From: Sporosarcina sp. P32b
Lineage (GTDB): Bacteria > Bacillota > Bacilli > Bacillales_A > Planococcaceae
DNA: 64,000 nt
Assembly (NCBI RefSeq): GCF_002743335.1
Contig: NZ_PDZB01000009.1
Span: 1 to 64,000, forward strand
Direction: 5' to 3'
Each line of letters begins with the position of its first letter. Within the stretch, counting starts at the first letter, position 1. Shown piece by piece: positions 1-9,462 of this stretch. The notes beneath the pieces are model-generated. The model saw nothing but the letters and a program-made list of their open reading frames with translations. It did not search any database and was not told the origin of the DNA. Made by a program: the position numbers and the translations under genes.

Positions 1-48
1 ATTTTATTAAACATACAGTATAAAGAAATTGGCGTTCATTTAGGTTGA

Positions 49-78
49 GGGGTGGATTTAAATTCACTCCACCCCAAC
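49..78. terminator. GC-rich hairpin upstream of the first gene
   Basis: An 8-bp inverted repeat (GGGGTGGA / TCCACCCC) with an AT-rich 14-base loop. It may be the terminator of a gene lying left of the window. No T-run follows it directly, so this is uncertain. Confidence 0.4.
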
Positions 79-188
79 ATTTGATTTAGAACCGGTTTTT
101 TACGTAACTAAACAGAGATGGATGTTTTCTAATAAATCTGCAAACATGCTATACTAGCAGGAATGTAGAAAAGGGGGTTGAATAAAAC

Positions 189-728
189 GTGTTGCAAACA
201 AATCAAACGGTTTTCGTACTAGTAGATGTTCAAGGAAAGCTCGCACAAATCGTCAATGAAAGTAAGGAATTGCATGATAACCTGGAAAAACTGATTAAAG
301 GATTACAAGTATTGGATGTGCCGATTCTATGGCTAGAACAATACCCTGATGGTCTAGGGCCGACTACTGAAACGTTATCGAACTTGCTTGAAGGCCAGCA
401 ACCGATTGCAAAAATGACATTCAGCGCAATGGGCAATGAAGAATTTGTTAATCAACTGGAGAAGCTGGGAAGAAAGCAAGTATTAATTGCGGGAATTGAA
501 ACGCATATTTGCGTTTACATGACAGCGGCTGATCTTGTGAAGCGTGGCTATGAAGTAGAAGTAGTAGTAGATGCAGTCACTTCCAGAACAGAAGCTAATA
601 AAATGATTGGCTTGCAAAAGATGAAACATCTTGGTGTCTCAGGTACGTGTGTGGAAACAGCTTTGTATGAGTTGCTTGGCAAGGCAGGGACAGATGAATT
701 TAAGCAAGTTTTAAAGGTAATTAAGTAA
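189..728 (+). CDS. Isochorismatase-family cysteine hydrolase
   Basis: A 179-residue single-domain protein of the isochorismatase/nicotinamidase (YcaC-type) superfamily. The expected catalytic triad is visible: Asp13 in LVDVQ, Lys75 in IAKMTF and Cys108 in GIETHICV. These enzymes cleave amides, ureides or vinyl ethers in the cytosol; the substrate cannot be told from sequence. The start is GTG at 189, 11 bases after AAGGGGG. A TATACT -10-like box lies at about 150-155. The gene stands alone, facing ypsA across a shared bidirectional terminator. Family assignment is firm, the exact reaction unknown. Confidence 0.85.
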   Translation: MLQTNQTVFVLVDVQGKLAQIVNESKELHDNLEKLIKGLQVLDVPILWLEQYPDGLGPTTETLSNLLEGQQPIAKMTFSAMGNEEFVNQLEKLGRKQVLIAGIETHICVYMTAADLVKRGYEVEVVVDAVTSRTEANKMIGLQKMKHLGVSGTCVETALYELLGKAGTDEFKQVLKVIK

Positions 729-738
729 ATTCAAATAG

Positions 739-774
739 AAAAAGCGAAATGCCAGTTTTGGCATTTCGCTTTTT
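739..774. terminator. Bidirectional intrinsic terminator
   Basis: A 14-bp stem (AAAGCGAAATGCC with its complement) flanked by A and T tracts, placed between two convergent genes that both end here. Confidence 0.85.
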
Positions 775-775
775 A

Positions 776-1333
776 TTATTCCCATTGTTCTCGCTGTAAA
801 TCTTCCGCGATGAGTTGTAAATCATCAGCGGTTATAGACAATAACTCATAGTTGGTTGTCTCGGCTAATTGTACCGCCATTTTTTTAAGGAATTTCGGTG
901 AACCTTCATTTTCTTCATCATATAGAAGTAATAAAGCATCCGAATTTCGAAGTAGAAACTTATTCTTCTCTACAAACTGCCAAGGTGCTTCATACGGTTT
1001 GTTGGTCAGGCTCACTGAATAATCTGCAAGTGATATGATTTGTTCATATGTTTCTTGCTTTATTTCATTCCATTTCGACTGTTGATCAAGAAATGGTGTA
1101 ATGACTGCGTATTGTAAATTCGGGTAGTCTTCTTGCAACTCCCACACACATTCAATAATCCACGTTTCCACTCCAAGCTGTCCACTGACTATAACCCATT
1201 CGAGTCCTTGGTCTAGAAGAGATAGCAATTGATCTGTTAACGCTTTTTTGATGATAGGAATACCTTTATGGTCTTCATTGAAAATACCTAATTCATGGGC
1301 TTTATAACCGCTCACGAGTAGACGTTTAATCAT
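776..1333 (-). CDS. ypsA: YpsA-family SLOG protein (DUF1273)
   Basis: A 185-residue protein that opens with RLLVSGYKAHELGIF and carries VIVSGQLGVETW, the pattern of the DUF1273/YpsA family. YpsA has a Rossmann-like SLOG fold; in Bacillus subtilis and Staphylococcus aureus it is linked to cell-division control, although its ligand is unsettled. No membrane segment or signal peptide is seen, so it is cytosolic. Its ATG overlaps the stop of the acyl-CoA dehydrogenase gene by 4 bases, so the two are probably co-translated. The pairing with an acyl-CoA dehydrogenase has no obvious functional meaning. Confidence 0.85.
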   Translation of the reverse strand: MIKRLLVSGYKAHELGIFNEDHKGIPIIKKALTDQLLSLLDQGLEWVIVSGQLGVETWIIECVWELQEDYPNLQYAVITPFLDQQSKWNEIKQETYEQIISLADYSVSLTNKPYEAPWQFVEKNKFLLRNSDALLLLYDEENEGSPKFLKKMAVQLAETTNYELLSITADDLQLIAEDLQREQWE

Positions 1334-2487
1334 TGTTGCCCACTAATTGCTGCCTGCGCCAGCTTTGTAATCGTCATGTCATCCATCGGCGGATTGTGAA
1401 GACCAGCCCGCACATCACGATAATATCGTTGAAGGGGATTCGACATTTCCAAACTTTTTGCGCCTACAATCCTCATTGCTAAGTTAACAATTTCTATCGC
1501 ACTATTCGTTACAATGGATTTAGCTACGCCAAGTTCATTTTGTAAATGAACTCGACGAGCAGGATCATCGTAAATTCTCGCGATATCATAAAGTAAATGA
1601 CGTGCTTTAATCAGCTCTAAATCCATCTTCCCGATTTGTGTTTGAATACTGAAAAGGGAAGCAATAGGTTCATTGAGGCTGTTTGGCTGATAAGTTGATG
1701 CAAAGTGTACCGCGTAATCACGTGCCGCTTGGGCAATTCCCATGTAACATGCGGGAATATGAAGAAGCCAGCCGTTTTGGTTGTTGCCACGTGGTGCTTC
1801 ATTTACTTCGACTAACTGATCATCCGTTGCTACCACTTGATCTAGTACAAGTGTCTGACTTTCTGTACCGCGCATGGAAATCATATGCCAAGTATCTCTG
1901 ATGGAAAGTCCCGCTGTATCACTTGGTAACAAGAAAAAACCTGTTTTTTGTTTTTCTTCAATCCAAACAGACACGAGGATATGGGTAAGGGCAGGTGCCA
2001 TAGTCGTAAATGTCTTTTCGCCTGAAATCATCCATCCGTTATTAGTGCGTACAGCTGTTGTTTGTGGTCGGCCACCACGTGTAGGGCTACCGGTTTGCGC
2101 TTCAGTGACGGAGCGATTCACAAGGGCACCTTGCTGAATTGCCTCACTGAACTGAGCTAATTGTTCTTCCGTCCACTTACGATTCTCATACAGTTCCCCA
2201 ACGACTCCTTGATGCCAACCAATGGCAAGAGCGGTAGCACTATCGAAACGAGCAATAGTCTCCTGGAAGAGCACCATGTCCGTTACTGTGGTACCCGCAC
2301 CCCCGAACTCTTTAGGTAGAGTTAGTGTCGTATAGCCCATATTGATAAGCTTTTCTATATTCTCTAATGGGAATTTTGAGAGCTCATCCGATCGTTCTGA
2401 AAAGCTGCTGAAAAACGGACCTGCCTCAGTCAATTCATTGACCCATCGGCGTTGAAAGTCCGTTGTGATAAAAAGTTCTGTTGACAC
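1330..2487 (-). CDS. Acyl-CoA dehydrogenase family flavoprotein
   Basis: About 385 residues, the usual length for FAD-dependent acyl-CoA dehydrogenases. Seen in order: helical N-terminus with LTLPKEFGGAG, the middle segment GEKTFTTMAPALTHILVS, and a C-terminal helical bundle with NPLQRYYRDVRAGLHNPPMDD. The last segment resembles the subgroup that acts on non-classical substrates (DszC/hydroxylase-like and YdbM-type proteins), so true beta-oxidation activity is not assured. Two in-frame GTG starts exist: 2496 directly abuts the AGGA ribosome site, while 2487 is spaced 9 bases from it and is preferred here. Upstream lies a perfect 16-bp palindrome that may be an operator. Confidence 0.8.
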   Translation of the reverse strand: MSTELFITTDFQRRWVNELTEAGPFFSSFSERSDELSKFPLENIEKLINMGYTTLTLPKEFGGAGTTVTDMVLFQETIARFDSATALAIGWHQGVVGELYENRKWTEEQLAQFSEAIQQGALVNRSVTEAQTGSPTRGGRPQTTAVRTNNGWMISGEKTFTTMAPALTHILVSVWIEEKQKTGFFLLPSDTAGLSIRDTWHMISMRGTESQTLVLDQVVATDDQLVEVNEAPRGNNQNGWLLHIPACYMGIAQAARDYAVHFASTYQPNSLNEPIASLFSIQTQIGKMDLELIKARHLLYDIARIYDDPARRVHLQNELGVAKSIVTNSAIEIVNLAMRIVGAKSLEMSNPLQRYYRDVRAGLHNPPMDDMTITKLAQAAISGQQ

Positions 2488-2496
2488 GAGTAACAC

Positions 2497-3027
2497 ATCC
2501 TAACCACTTCATTCTTATACTACTGATTTACTGTGAATTTATGTAGAAATGCAAAATTACCTTGAGTACATCTCTCAAGGGTCATGATATTCTAGTATAC
2601 TAGAAAAGCGAAAAAAATACCATTCTGACGAAAGAAAAAAATTTATGTCATACTATGCGGGTTTTTACTGAATATTTAAGAGAATTGTAAAAAGATTCTT
2701 AGTAACAACGATAATGTTTAACACAAGTTGAAATTCATTTATAGACTATTTAAAGTCAATTTTAGCTTTGATCAGTATATCCTCAGATTTACTTATTGTA
2801 TTTGTAGTGTATAAAGATATATTAATTGTGCTTACTTAAATATTAAGTATAACCAAATAACTATAACTGGGAATACGTATGTGATTCATTAAACCTATAT
2901 ATATAATACTTTATTTTAATAGAAACGCTAAATATACCTGTACGAATATGAATAGTGTGGAGTATAATTGGAAGTGCATACCAAATACATGCATATATTG
3001 ATAATTGAATAAGGGAGAATGTAGAAT
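2497..3027. other. 531-bp AT-rich intergenic region
   Basis: No credible gene in either strand. It separates the divergent acyl-CoA dehydrogenase and chemotaxis receptor genes. It contains a perfect 16-bp palindrome (2590-2605) and a second inverted repeat, TACTTAA-ATA-TTAAGTA, at 2833-2849. A ribosome site (AAGGGAGAATG) precedes the receptor start. I could not identify a convincing sigma-D promoter. Confidence 0.6.
2590..2605. promoter_or_regulatory. 16-bp perfect palindrome, possible operator
   Basis: TTCTAGTATACTAGAA is an uninterrupted palindrome about 100 bases upstream of the acyl-CoA dehydrogenase start. Its size suits a TetR- or MarR-type dimer, but the regulator is not in this window. 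Inference from symmetry only. Confidence 0.35.
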
Positions 3028-4716
3028 ATGAAGTTCACAGTAGGAAAAAAGTTATGGATTGGATTTATGAGTCTGGTCATTATTATCATTATTATCGGTT
3101 CAATAGGGTTCCTAGCATTGAAGAGTGTTAACGAAAAGTATTCATTTTTAATTAACGATCGAATGCATAAAGTTATATTGCTAGAGCAACAACAAAGCGA
3201 TCAAAATAATTTAGCGAAAGATATCAGAGGATTTATGTTATATGGTTCAGAATCTTACATAAAATAATTAGAAGAAACTCAATTACGTATAGAAGACCGC
3301 TTAACTGAATTGGAGAAAATCCTTAGTAACAACACTATGCAGACTGCATTGGTATCTATTCGGGAAGCGAGTGTAGAATACGATAAAGTACTACTTTCTA
3401 TAATAGAAGAGAAACGTGCAGGAAAAGATGATCAAGCGCTTGTGATTGGAACGAATGGAGCAAGTTATCAACAAACGATTTCTGATAATATCAATAAAAT
3501 GACGAATTATCAGAGACAACAGCAAGAAGAATTGGAAAAAGAAGTGGCGAGCTATACTAAAAGCGCTAATATGCTAATGGTTATCTTAATTGTATTAGGA
3601 ATCATTGGAAGTGTAGTAATCACGACGATCATCAATCGTTTGATTAGTCGTCCGGTAGGCAGAATGACACACGCGCTGGCTGAAGTATCGGCAGGAAACT
3701 TTGCTATAGAAGAAGTGAAAATCAAAAATAATGACGAAATTGGCGATATGTCAATTACGCTAAATGAAATGGTTGCTGATTTACGAGGCATTATCGATCG
3801 AGCGAAAAATTCCGCTTTGCATTTAGCGGCACAGTCGGAACAATTGTCTGCCAGTGCAGAAGAAAGTTTGGCAGCTTCTGAAATGGTAGCAGAAATCTCG
3901 GAAAAAAACCTACAGACGAGTGACATGCAAGCCAATATTGTCAATCAATCTACTGTATCCATGGAAGAGATGATAACAGCCATTGATGTTATTACACAGG
4001 ATAATGAAGAGATGTTGAATTCAGCAGAAGACGTGGCACGATTGGTGAAGGAAGGTTCTGCTTTAATGGGAGAAACGACCGAACAAATGACCAATATCAG
4101 CGAGACGATTGATGACTCCATGGAAACCATCAATAAAATGTCCAAACATACTGAGAGTATCCGTGGCGTTACATCAATGATTGCAGCAATTGCCGAACAA
4201 ACTAATTTACTTGCACTTAATGCAGCGATTGAAGCAGCGCGCGCAGGAGAACACGGTAAAGGTTTTGCTGTCGTAGCTGAAGAAGTACGGAATTTGGCGG
4301 AACAATCCAAGCAATCTACACAAGAAATTGGTCGAATGATTGATACGATTATTCATGATGTAGAAACAGTAGTAATGAGTACGGATGAAGGTAGAAAACG
4401 TGTGGCAGAAGGTTTATTCTCAACAGAGAAAACAAATGCCATCTTCATGGATATAGAGCATGCAACATCAGATGTCAGTGAAAAAGTATCTACAGTATCA
4501 GCGGCAATCGAGGAGATTCGCGCGATGACAGATGAAGTAACAGATGGAGCTAAACGAGTGGAAGAATTGGCAATCCAAGCCGCGGCGGAGGCTCAATCCA
4601 CTAGTGCTGCAACAGAAGAACAGTTAGCGGCTAATGAAGAAATTACATCTAGTTTACAAACATTGGCAGAACTTGCAGAACAACTTCAAAATGACATGTC
4701 ACGATTTAAAGTGTAA
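3028..4716 (+). pseudogene. Methyl-accepting chemotaxis protein interrupted by an in-frame stop
   Basis: Read through, this is a 562-codon chemoreceptor: N-terminal membrane segment (about residues 10-31), a short extracellular 4-helix-type sensor, a second membrane segment, a HAMP linker ([11 protein letters not shown] onward), and a long [16 protein letters not shown] coil with the conserved hairpin tip [19 protein letters not shown] single TAA at 3265-3267 (codon 80) interrupts it. Both sides are in the same frame, so this is a nonsense change (consistent with CAA, GAA or AAA to TAA), not a frameshift. The downstream part could be translated alone from TTG 3310 and would keep one membrane segment, HAMP and the [16 protein letters not shown] but lose most of the sensor. 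A base-call error is the main alternative. Confidence 0.8.
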
Positions 4717-4725
4717 TAACACAGT

Positions 4726-4763
4726 AAGGAGTTGATTGCGTAGTTTGCAATCAACTCCTTTTT
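4726..4763. terminator. Bidirectional terminator
   Basis: A 14-bp perfect stem (AAGGAGTTGATTGC and complement) with a 10-base spacer and T-run, between the receptor and the convergent RNA phosphodiesterase gene, whose stop codon it covers. Confidence 0.85.
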
Positions 4764-5299
4764 AATGGGAAATAAGCGAGGGCTTCATACGAGGGGCTTG
4801 CTTTGGGATGAATCTTAAATAAAGTAAAACCTTCTATTATAAGGGGGACAGGTTCTATAGACTTTTTTTCTAATTGCAATTTATCTGTAGTCTTGCGCTT
4901 TTTAGCTATCGTAATGTGTGGAACGAAACGAGTATCTTTTTCTAACTCAAGTATCTTTTCTGTACGCCTGGCGATTTGCCTTTGTAATTCGTATAATGTC
5001 TCGGAAGCCTGAACCGCTAGAAAAACGACACGTGGTCCACTTGCGGATCCGAAAAATGATAAGCCTTGTAAATACACTATGAATTCTGTATGCGAATTAG
5101 CGATTTTCTGTAGATTGGATTTTAGCCAAGGAATTTTGTCGTCATCAAGCTCTCCGATATAGCGCATGGTCATATGCAAGTCCTTAGCATGTGGAATGTT
5201 TCTGTATTTCTCATTCAATTGATATTCTTTTCGAAATTGCTGGGCTATGTCATCGACAGGATGAGCAATAGAGATGCCGATAAAATAATGTTGTACCAA
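4751..5299 (-). CDS. thpR: RNA 2',3'-cyclic phosphodiesterase (2H/LigT family)
   Basis: A 182-residue member of the 2H phosphoesterase family. The two defining HxTx motifs are present: HMTM in LHMTMRYIG near residue 42 and HITI in FVPHITIAKKRK near residue 127. In the ThpR/LigT branch the enzyme opens RNA 2',3'-cyclic phosphate to a 2'-phosphate and shows weak 2'-5' ligase activity. Cytosolic. The start is TTG at 5299, ten bases after an excellent AGGAGG site (5306-5315 region). It is monocistronic and ends in the shared terminator. Confidence 0.85.
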   Translation of the reverse strand: MVQHYFIGISIAHPVDDIAQQFRKEYQLNEKYRNIPHAKDLHMTMRYIGELDDDKIPWLKSNLQKIANSHTEFIVYLQGLSFFGSASGPRVVFLAVQASETLYELQRQIARRTEKILELEKDTRFVPHITIAKKRKTTDKLQLEKKSIEPVPLIIEGFTLFKIHPKASPSYEALAYFPLKRS

Positions 5300-5476
5300 T
5301 TCCAGCTCACCTCCTATTCAGTAGGTTCCCTTACTCTCCAAAATGTATGCATACTAGCACAAAAAAATCTGTGTATAGCCTTTGGTTTAGGGAACGTACT
5401 AACAAATCATGTAAGTAATGTGTATAATAAGAGAAGGAGATAACTGAATTATTACAATTGCAAAGGGGCTGTCACG

Positions 5477-6271
5477 ATGATTAAAACCTTGATTTTTGAT
5501 CTGGATGATACATTGATCTGGGACGCCAAGAGTATTTCTATGGCTTTTCAAAAAACATGTGAGTATGCGACGAAGAAAACAGGAGTCAATCCAGTAGAAC
5601 TTGAGCGTGCGGTACGCCAGGAAGCAAGAGACTTGTATGCTACATATGAGATATTTCCACATACTCAAAATATCGGAATTAATCCCTTTGAAGGACTCTG
5701 GGGTGTTTTTGACGATGAGGGGGAAGAATTTCAGAAAATGAAAGAAATTGTTCCTGGCTATCAAAAGAAAGCTTGGGTCAATGGATTGAAGAAATTAGGC
5801 ATTGATGATGAAGCGTTTGGTTGGGAATTAGCTGATGTATTTCCAAAAGAGCGCAAGAATAATCCATATATATACGAAGAGACGTTTGAAGTGTTGGATA
5901 AATTGAAAGGGACCTACCAGTTAATTTTATTGACAAATGGGTCGCCAAGTTTACAACAGATTAAACTAACAATCTCACCTGAGATACCTGGTTACTTTGA
6001 TCATATTATCGTTTCTGGGGCATTCGGTAAAGGAAAGCCTGATGCTTCTATATTCAAGCATGTTCTTGATTTAAGTGGGATCCAAGCAGATGAAGCGCTA
6101 ATGATTGGTGATAACTTGATGACAGACATTTTAGGTTCAAGTCGTGTGGGTATGCGTAATGTCTGGATTAATCGTGAAAATAAGCTTCCCAATGATGAAG
6201 TGAAACCTACGTATGAAATTGACAACTTACATGGTTTATTTTCTATACTTACCACATTAGAAAACCGATGA
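5477..6271 (+). CDS. HAD-superfamily hydrolase (subfamily IA)
   Basis: A 264-residue phosphatase-like protein. HAD motif I is IFDLDDTL (nucleophile Asp8, Asp10), motif II LTNGSP, motif III the Lys of GKGKPD, and motif IV MIGDNLMTDI. The long helical cap between motifs I and II matches the YjjG/YfnB-type group, which includes nucleotidases and sugar or phosphoglycolate phosphatases; the substrate is not predictable. The start is ATG 5477 after AAAGGGGC. It is followed directly by a hairpin terminator overlapping its stop codon. Confidence 0.8.
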   Translation: MIKTLIFDLDDTLIWDAKSISMAFQKTCEYATKKTGVNPVELERAVRQEARDLYATYEIFPHTQNIGINPFEGLWGVFDDEGEEFQKMKEIVPGYQKKAWVNGLKKLGIDDEAFGWELADVFPKERKNNPYIYEETFEVLDKLKGTYQLILLTNGSPSLQQIKLTISPEIPGYFDHIIVSGAFGKGKPDASIFKHVLDLSGIQADEALMIGDNLMTDILGSSRVGMRNVWINRENKLPNDEVKPTYEIDNLHGLFSILTTLENR

Positions 6272-6289
6272 GATCATCTCATCGGTTTT
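6261..6289 (+). terminator. Intrinsic terminator after the HAD gene
   Basis: Perfect inverted repeat AAAACCGATGAGAT/ATCTCATCGGTTTT overlapping the stop codon at 6269-6271. Confidence 0.75.
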
Positions 6290-6338
6290 GATTCTGTTAT
6301 ACTTATTTTTAATTGTTCGTACAGTAAGGAGGTAAATC

Positions 6339-6785
6339 ATGTTAAGCTATTTCTTGGTGTTTTTTGGAGCGGCTATACCGTGGATTGAAATCATGATTGT
6401 CGTTCCGTTAGGGATTATTCGAGGTCTATCACCTATGTGGGTGATCATTCTTTCATTTGCGGGCAATATGGCAACTGTTCTTCTTTTGATTGTTGGTTTC
6501 CAACATATTAAAGAATGGATGGCACGTAGAAAACAAAAGAAGGGGAAAAGCCAGTCGAAACGCCAACAACGTGCAGAACAAATTATGAACACCTATGGAT
6601 TACCGGTTTTAGCACTTGCGGGACCAATATTAATTGGAACACATATCGCGGCTTTTATTGGTCTAGTATTAGGTGCGAAAAAAATGAATACCGCAATTTG
6701 GTCGGCGGTAAGCATTGCACTATGGTGTTTAGTGTTCGGAATACTGACTGCTATGGGGTTTGATTACTTCGTTGATCGTACATAA
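6339..6785 (+). CDS. Small multidrug export protein family membrane protein (COG2426)
   Basis: A 148-residue integral membrane protein with three or four hydrophobic segments (about residues 5-25, 30-50, 90-110, 118-140) and a basic cytosolic loop, RRKQKKGKSQSKRQQR, in the middle. The segment PWIEIMIVVPLGIIRGL near the start and AGPILIGTHIAAFIGLVLG are typical of the family annotated as small multidrug export protein. Transport has not been shown for most members, so the function is tentative. The start follows AAGGAGGTAAATC. A hairpin terminator begins right at its stop. Confidence 0.75.
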   Translation: MLSYFLVFFGAAIPWIEIMIVVPLGIIRGLSPMWVIILSFAGNMATVLLLIVGFQHIKEWMARRKQKKGKSQSKRQQRAEQIMNTYGLPVLALAGPILIGTHIAAFIGLVLGAKKMNTAIWSAVSIALWCLVFGILTAMGFDYFVDRT

Positions 6786-6815
6786 AAAATCCAGCTGAAT
6801 ATCAGCTGGATTTTT
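6785..6815. terminator. Bidirectional terminator
   Basis: AAAAATCCAGCTGA-ATA-TCAGCTGGATTTTT, between the small membrane protein gene and the convergent serA. Confidence 0.85.
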
Positions 6816-6821
6816 ATATTC

Positions 6822-8408
6822 TTATAAATCGATTGCTTTTGCATCATTTATATTTTGAACTTCTTTAATACGCTTGATAGAAGCTGATTCGACGTGGTTA
6901 TCAACAGCTAGCATCATAATAGCATATCCGCCTTCAGTGGAACGTCCAACCTGCATCGCTGCAATGTTGATATTCTCTTCTGCTAGAAGTGTACCTACAC
7001 GACCGATTGCTCCTGGTTGGTCCATGTGGCGGATAAATAATAAATGACCGCTTGGAATCACATCTACTACATAATCGTCTACTTTTACAATACGTGCGCC
7101 AAGCCCGTTTAGTAGTGTACCCGCTACTTTGCGAATACCTTTTTCAGTAACAATTTCTACTGTGATCAAGTTCAAGAAACCTTTTCCAGTAGTTGTCTTT
7201 TGCTCGTTCACTTTGATGCCATAACGATCGGCTAATAACTTCGCGTTTACATCATTGACAGTTTCTCCAAGATTACGCTTCAAAATACCTTTGACTGTGT
7301 TACGCGTTAATGCGCGTACATCGTAGTTTGCCAATTCACCAGCATATTGAATATTGATTTCATGGATAACCGAGTTTTGGATTTGTGATAAGAACATACC
7401 CAATTTCTCTGTCAGATCGAAGAAAGGCTCGATTTTTGCCAACACATCACGAGAAACAGACGGCAAGTTTACTGGGTTACGAACAGATCCGATTGTCAAG
7501 AAGTTCACTACATCACGGCTTACGTCGACTGCTACTGATTCCTGTGCTTCGAATGTACTCGCTCCTAAGTGTGGAGTCGCAATTACTTCTGGTAAAGTTA
7601 ATAATTTGTGGTCAAGGAATGGCTCTTCTTCGAATACGTCCAATGCTGCACCCGCTACTTTACCGGCAACGATTGCATCGTAAAGTGCATCTTCATCAAT
7701 GATTCCACCGCGTGCACAGTTGATAATTTGTACGCCGTCTTTCATTTTCTCGAATGCCTCTTTATTGATCATTCTACGCGTTTCTTTTAGTAAAGGTGTG
7801 TGAACTGTAATGAAGTCCGCTACTTTAAGCACTTCATCAACTGTTCCAATTTCAATACCTAATTTCTTTGCAACATCTTCCGTTAGGTACGGGTCATATG
7901 CCACTACGTTCATACGTTGTCCTCTTGCCCGTCTTGCAACTTCAGCACCGATACGGCCAAGCCCGATGATTCCCAAAGTTTTGTCTTTCAATTCTACACC
8001 AAGGAATGACTTTCTATCCCATTTATTGTTCTTCAACGAGTTGAAAGCTTGAGGGATTTTGCGTGCCATAGACATCATCATTGCGACTGTGTGCTCAGCT
8101 GCAGAGTTTGTGTTACCGTCAGGAGCATTCACAACAATAATTCCTTTTTCGGTAGCTGCGTCCAAATCAATATTATCAACACCTACACCTGCGCGACCGA
8201 TAATCTTTAATTGATCAGCTGCTTCGAGCAATTCTTTTGTAACTGTCGTCTGACTACGAACTAATAGTGCATCGAAATCTTTGATACGTACTTTCAACTG
8301 ATCGGGTGTCATGTCAGTTTCCATTACAATTTCAAATCCTACTGCTTGTCGTAATGGGAAAATTCCATCCTCGCTAAGTGGGTCACTAATAAGTATTTTA
8401 AAAGCCAT
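6822..8408 (-). CDS. serA: D-3-phosphoglycerate dehydrogenase
   Basis: Catalyses the first step of serine synthesis, 3-phosphoglycerate + NAD to 3-phosphohydroxypyruvate. The 528-residue length and order match the long (type 1) form: substrate domain, NAD-binding domain with [18 protein letters not shown], catalytic [10 protein letters not shown] and ATPHLGAST, an ASB intervening domain, and a C-terminal ACT domain ([24 protein letters not shown]) for serine feedback. The ATG at 8408 gives MAFKILISD; another ATG at 8417 lies too near the GGAG site. A T-box leader directly upstream shows control by serine-tRNA charging. Monocistronic. Confidence 0.96.
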   Translation of the reverse strand: MAFKILISDPLSEDGIFPLRQAVGFEIVMETDMTPDQLKVRIKDFDALLVRSQTTVTKELLEAADQLKIIGRAGVGVDNIDLDAATEKGIIVVNAPDGNTNSAAEHTVAMMMSMARKIPQAFNSLKNNKWDRKSFLGVELKDKTLGIIGLGRIGAEVARRARGQRMNVVAYDPYLTEDVAKKLGIEIGTVDEVLKVADFITVHTPLLKETRRMINKEAFEKMKDGVQIINCARGGIIDEDALYDAIVAGKVAGAALDVFEEEPFLDHKLLTLPEVIATPHLGASTFEAQESVAVDVSRDVVNFLTIGSVRNPVNLPSVSRDVLAKIEPFFDLTEKLGMFLSQIQNSVIHEINIQYAGELANYDVRALTRNTVKGILKRNLGETVNDVNAKLLADRYGIKVNEQKTTTGKGFLNLITVEIVTEKGIRKVAGTLLNGLGARIVKVDDYVVDVIPSGHLLFIRHMDQPGAIGRVGTLLAEENINIAAMQVGRSTEGGYAIMMLAVDNHVESASIKRIKEVQNINDAKAIDL

Positions 8409-8513
8409 AATATTCATTCTCTCCTTCGATTGTTTGTAGTGTTTTTGTTTGGAAAAATGTGAAGCAATTGACCGTATATGTATGTTTCGTGCTACCCCCC
8501 TTAAAGGTAAAAT

Positions 8514-8755
8514 AAAAAAGCCTTCCATCCCTTACGTATAAGTAAGGGGCGAAAAGCTCGATAAACTAACGCGGTACCACCCTTGTTTCGCTGCAATTGC
8601 AGCCTTCATTCAGCATGCGTAACGTGCACGTGACGGATCAGCCTACTAGATGTTCAGCTAATCAATTCGGAAGTGCCCCCAACCGCGGAATTTGCTAACT
8701 TTCACCACTGCGTCAGCTCTCTGGAAAATTCTTTTTAGGAAGGTATCTCTTCGTC
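8514..8755 (-). promoter_or_regulatory. T-box riboswitch, serine type, upstream of serA
   Basis: The leader carries the T-box core AAGGGTGGTACCGCG (plus-strand 8570-8586) that pairs with the tRNA acceptor end. Downstream is a long terminator stem (8517-8555) of about 15 pairs followed by six U. Stem I spans roughly 8630-8735. At the 3' side of its likely specifier loop, directly before the closing helix GUCA, is UCC (complement of 8635-8637), a serine codon that fits serA. The specifier position is my fold by eye. Uncharged tRNA-Ser would favour the antiterminator and switch serA on. Confidence 0.9.
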
Positions 8756-8787
8756 AAAATTGTTTAACAACTATTAATTTAGAATTA

Positions 8788-8815
8788 ATCATAACACGTC
8801 AAAAACTATTGTCAA
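8788..8815 (-). promoter_or_regulatory. Sigma-A promoter of the serA leader
   Basis: TTGACA (8815-8810), 16 bases, TATGAT (8793-8788) on the minus strand. Transcription would start about 25-30 bases before the T-box stem I. Confidence 0.8.
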
Positions 8816-9022
8816 TTGCTTTTCCAGAAAAAACGAAAAACTGTCAAACGCGAACGTAGTTATTGAATTATTTGTGAACGTTCGTGTTTGGGCGGTTAAT
8901 TATAAAAAAACAACTTGAATTGAACTAAGTGGTAGGAAATAGCCTAAGTCGTCTGAAGGGGAAAAGTGCAGGTAAGAGTGTTATAGTGAGCTTATACTAT
9001 TCAGTTAGAGGAGTGTTGGAAA

Positions 9023-9337
9023 TTGAGAAAATTAGAATCTCTAGAGCAATTTGAGCAACTTAAACAACAAGAAAGAGTGATTTTCTTATTCACTGCAGAC
9101 TGGTGTCCCGATTGCAGAGTGATAGAACCATTCTTACCGACACTAGAAAAAGAATTTGCAGAGTATGAATTTGTTTCGATTGATCGAGATGAATTTATAG
9201 ATCTTTGTAGTCAGTTGGATATATTCGGTATTCCTAGTTTCGTGGCATTCAGCGAAGGAACAGAAACAGGCCGTTTCGTTAGTAAAAACCATAAAACTAA
9301 AGAAGAGATCGAAGAGTTTATTAATAGTCTAACGTAA
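9023..9337 (+). CDS. Thioredoxin-like protein (YtpP type)
   Basis: A 104-residue thioredoxin-fold protein without a signal peptide, so cytosolic. The redox motif is ADWCPDC (Cys28, Cys31), and the cis-proline lies in FGIPSFVAF. The motif CPDC differs from the CGPC of true thioredoxin and matches the YtpP group of Bacillales. Its partner is unknown; a role in reducing protein disulfides or low-molecular-weight thiol adducts is inferred from the family. The start is TTG 9023 after GAGGAGTG. It stands alone with its own terminator. Confidence 0.85.
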   Translation: MRKLESLEQFEQLKQQERVIFLFTADWCPDCRVIEPFLPTLEKEFAEYEFVSIDRDEFIDLCSQLDIFGIPSFVAFSEGTETGRFVSKNHKTKEEIEEFINSLT

Positions 9338-9377
9338 CGCATTAATTCTCCATGAGGGAATATTGGAGCAATTTAAC

Positions 9378-9424
9378 AAGAGAACTGAAGACAACTGTAA
9401 AAGTTGGTTTCAGTTCTCTTTTTT
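9378..9424 (+). terminator. Terminator after the thioredoxin-like gene
   Basis: AAGAGAACTGAA ... TTCAGTTCTCTT with an inner CAACT/AGTTG helix, followed by TTTT. Confidence 0.8.
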
Positions 9425-9462
9425 ATAAAAAGATATTCTAGCATAAGCTTTTAAGTCTTATG

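Noticed and set aside
3265-3267. Stop codon in the chemoreceptor as a frameshift or recoding site
   Set aside because: The frame is the same on both sides and there is no slippery sequence or selenocysteine-type UGA; it is a plain TAA.
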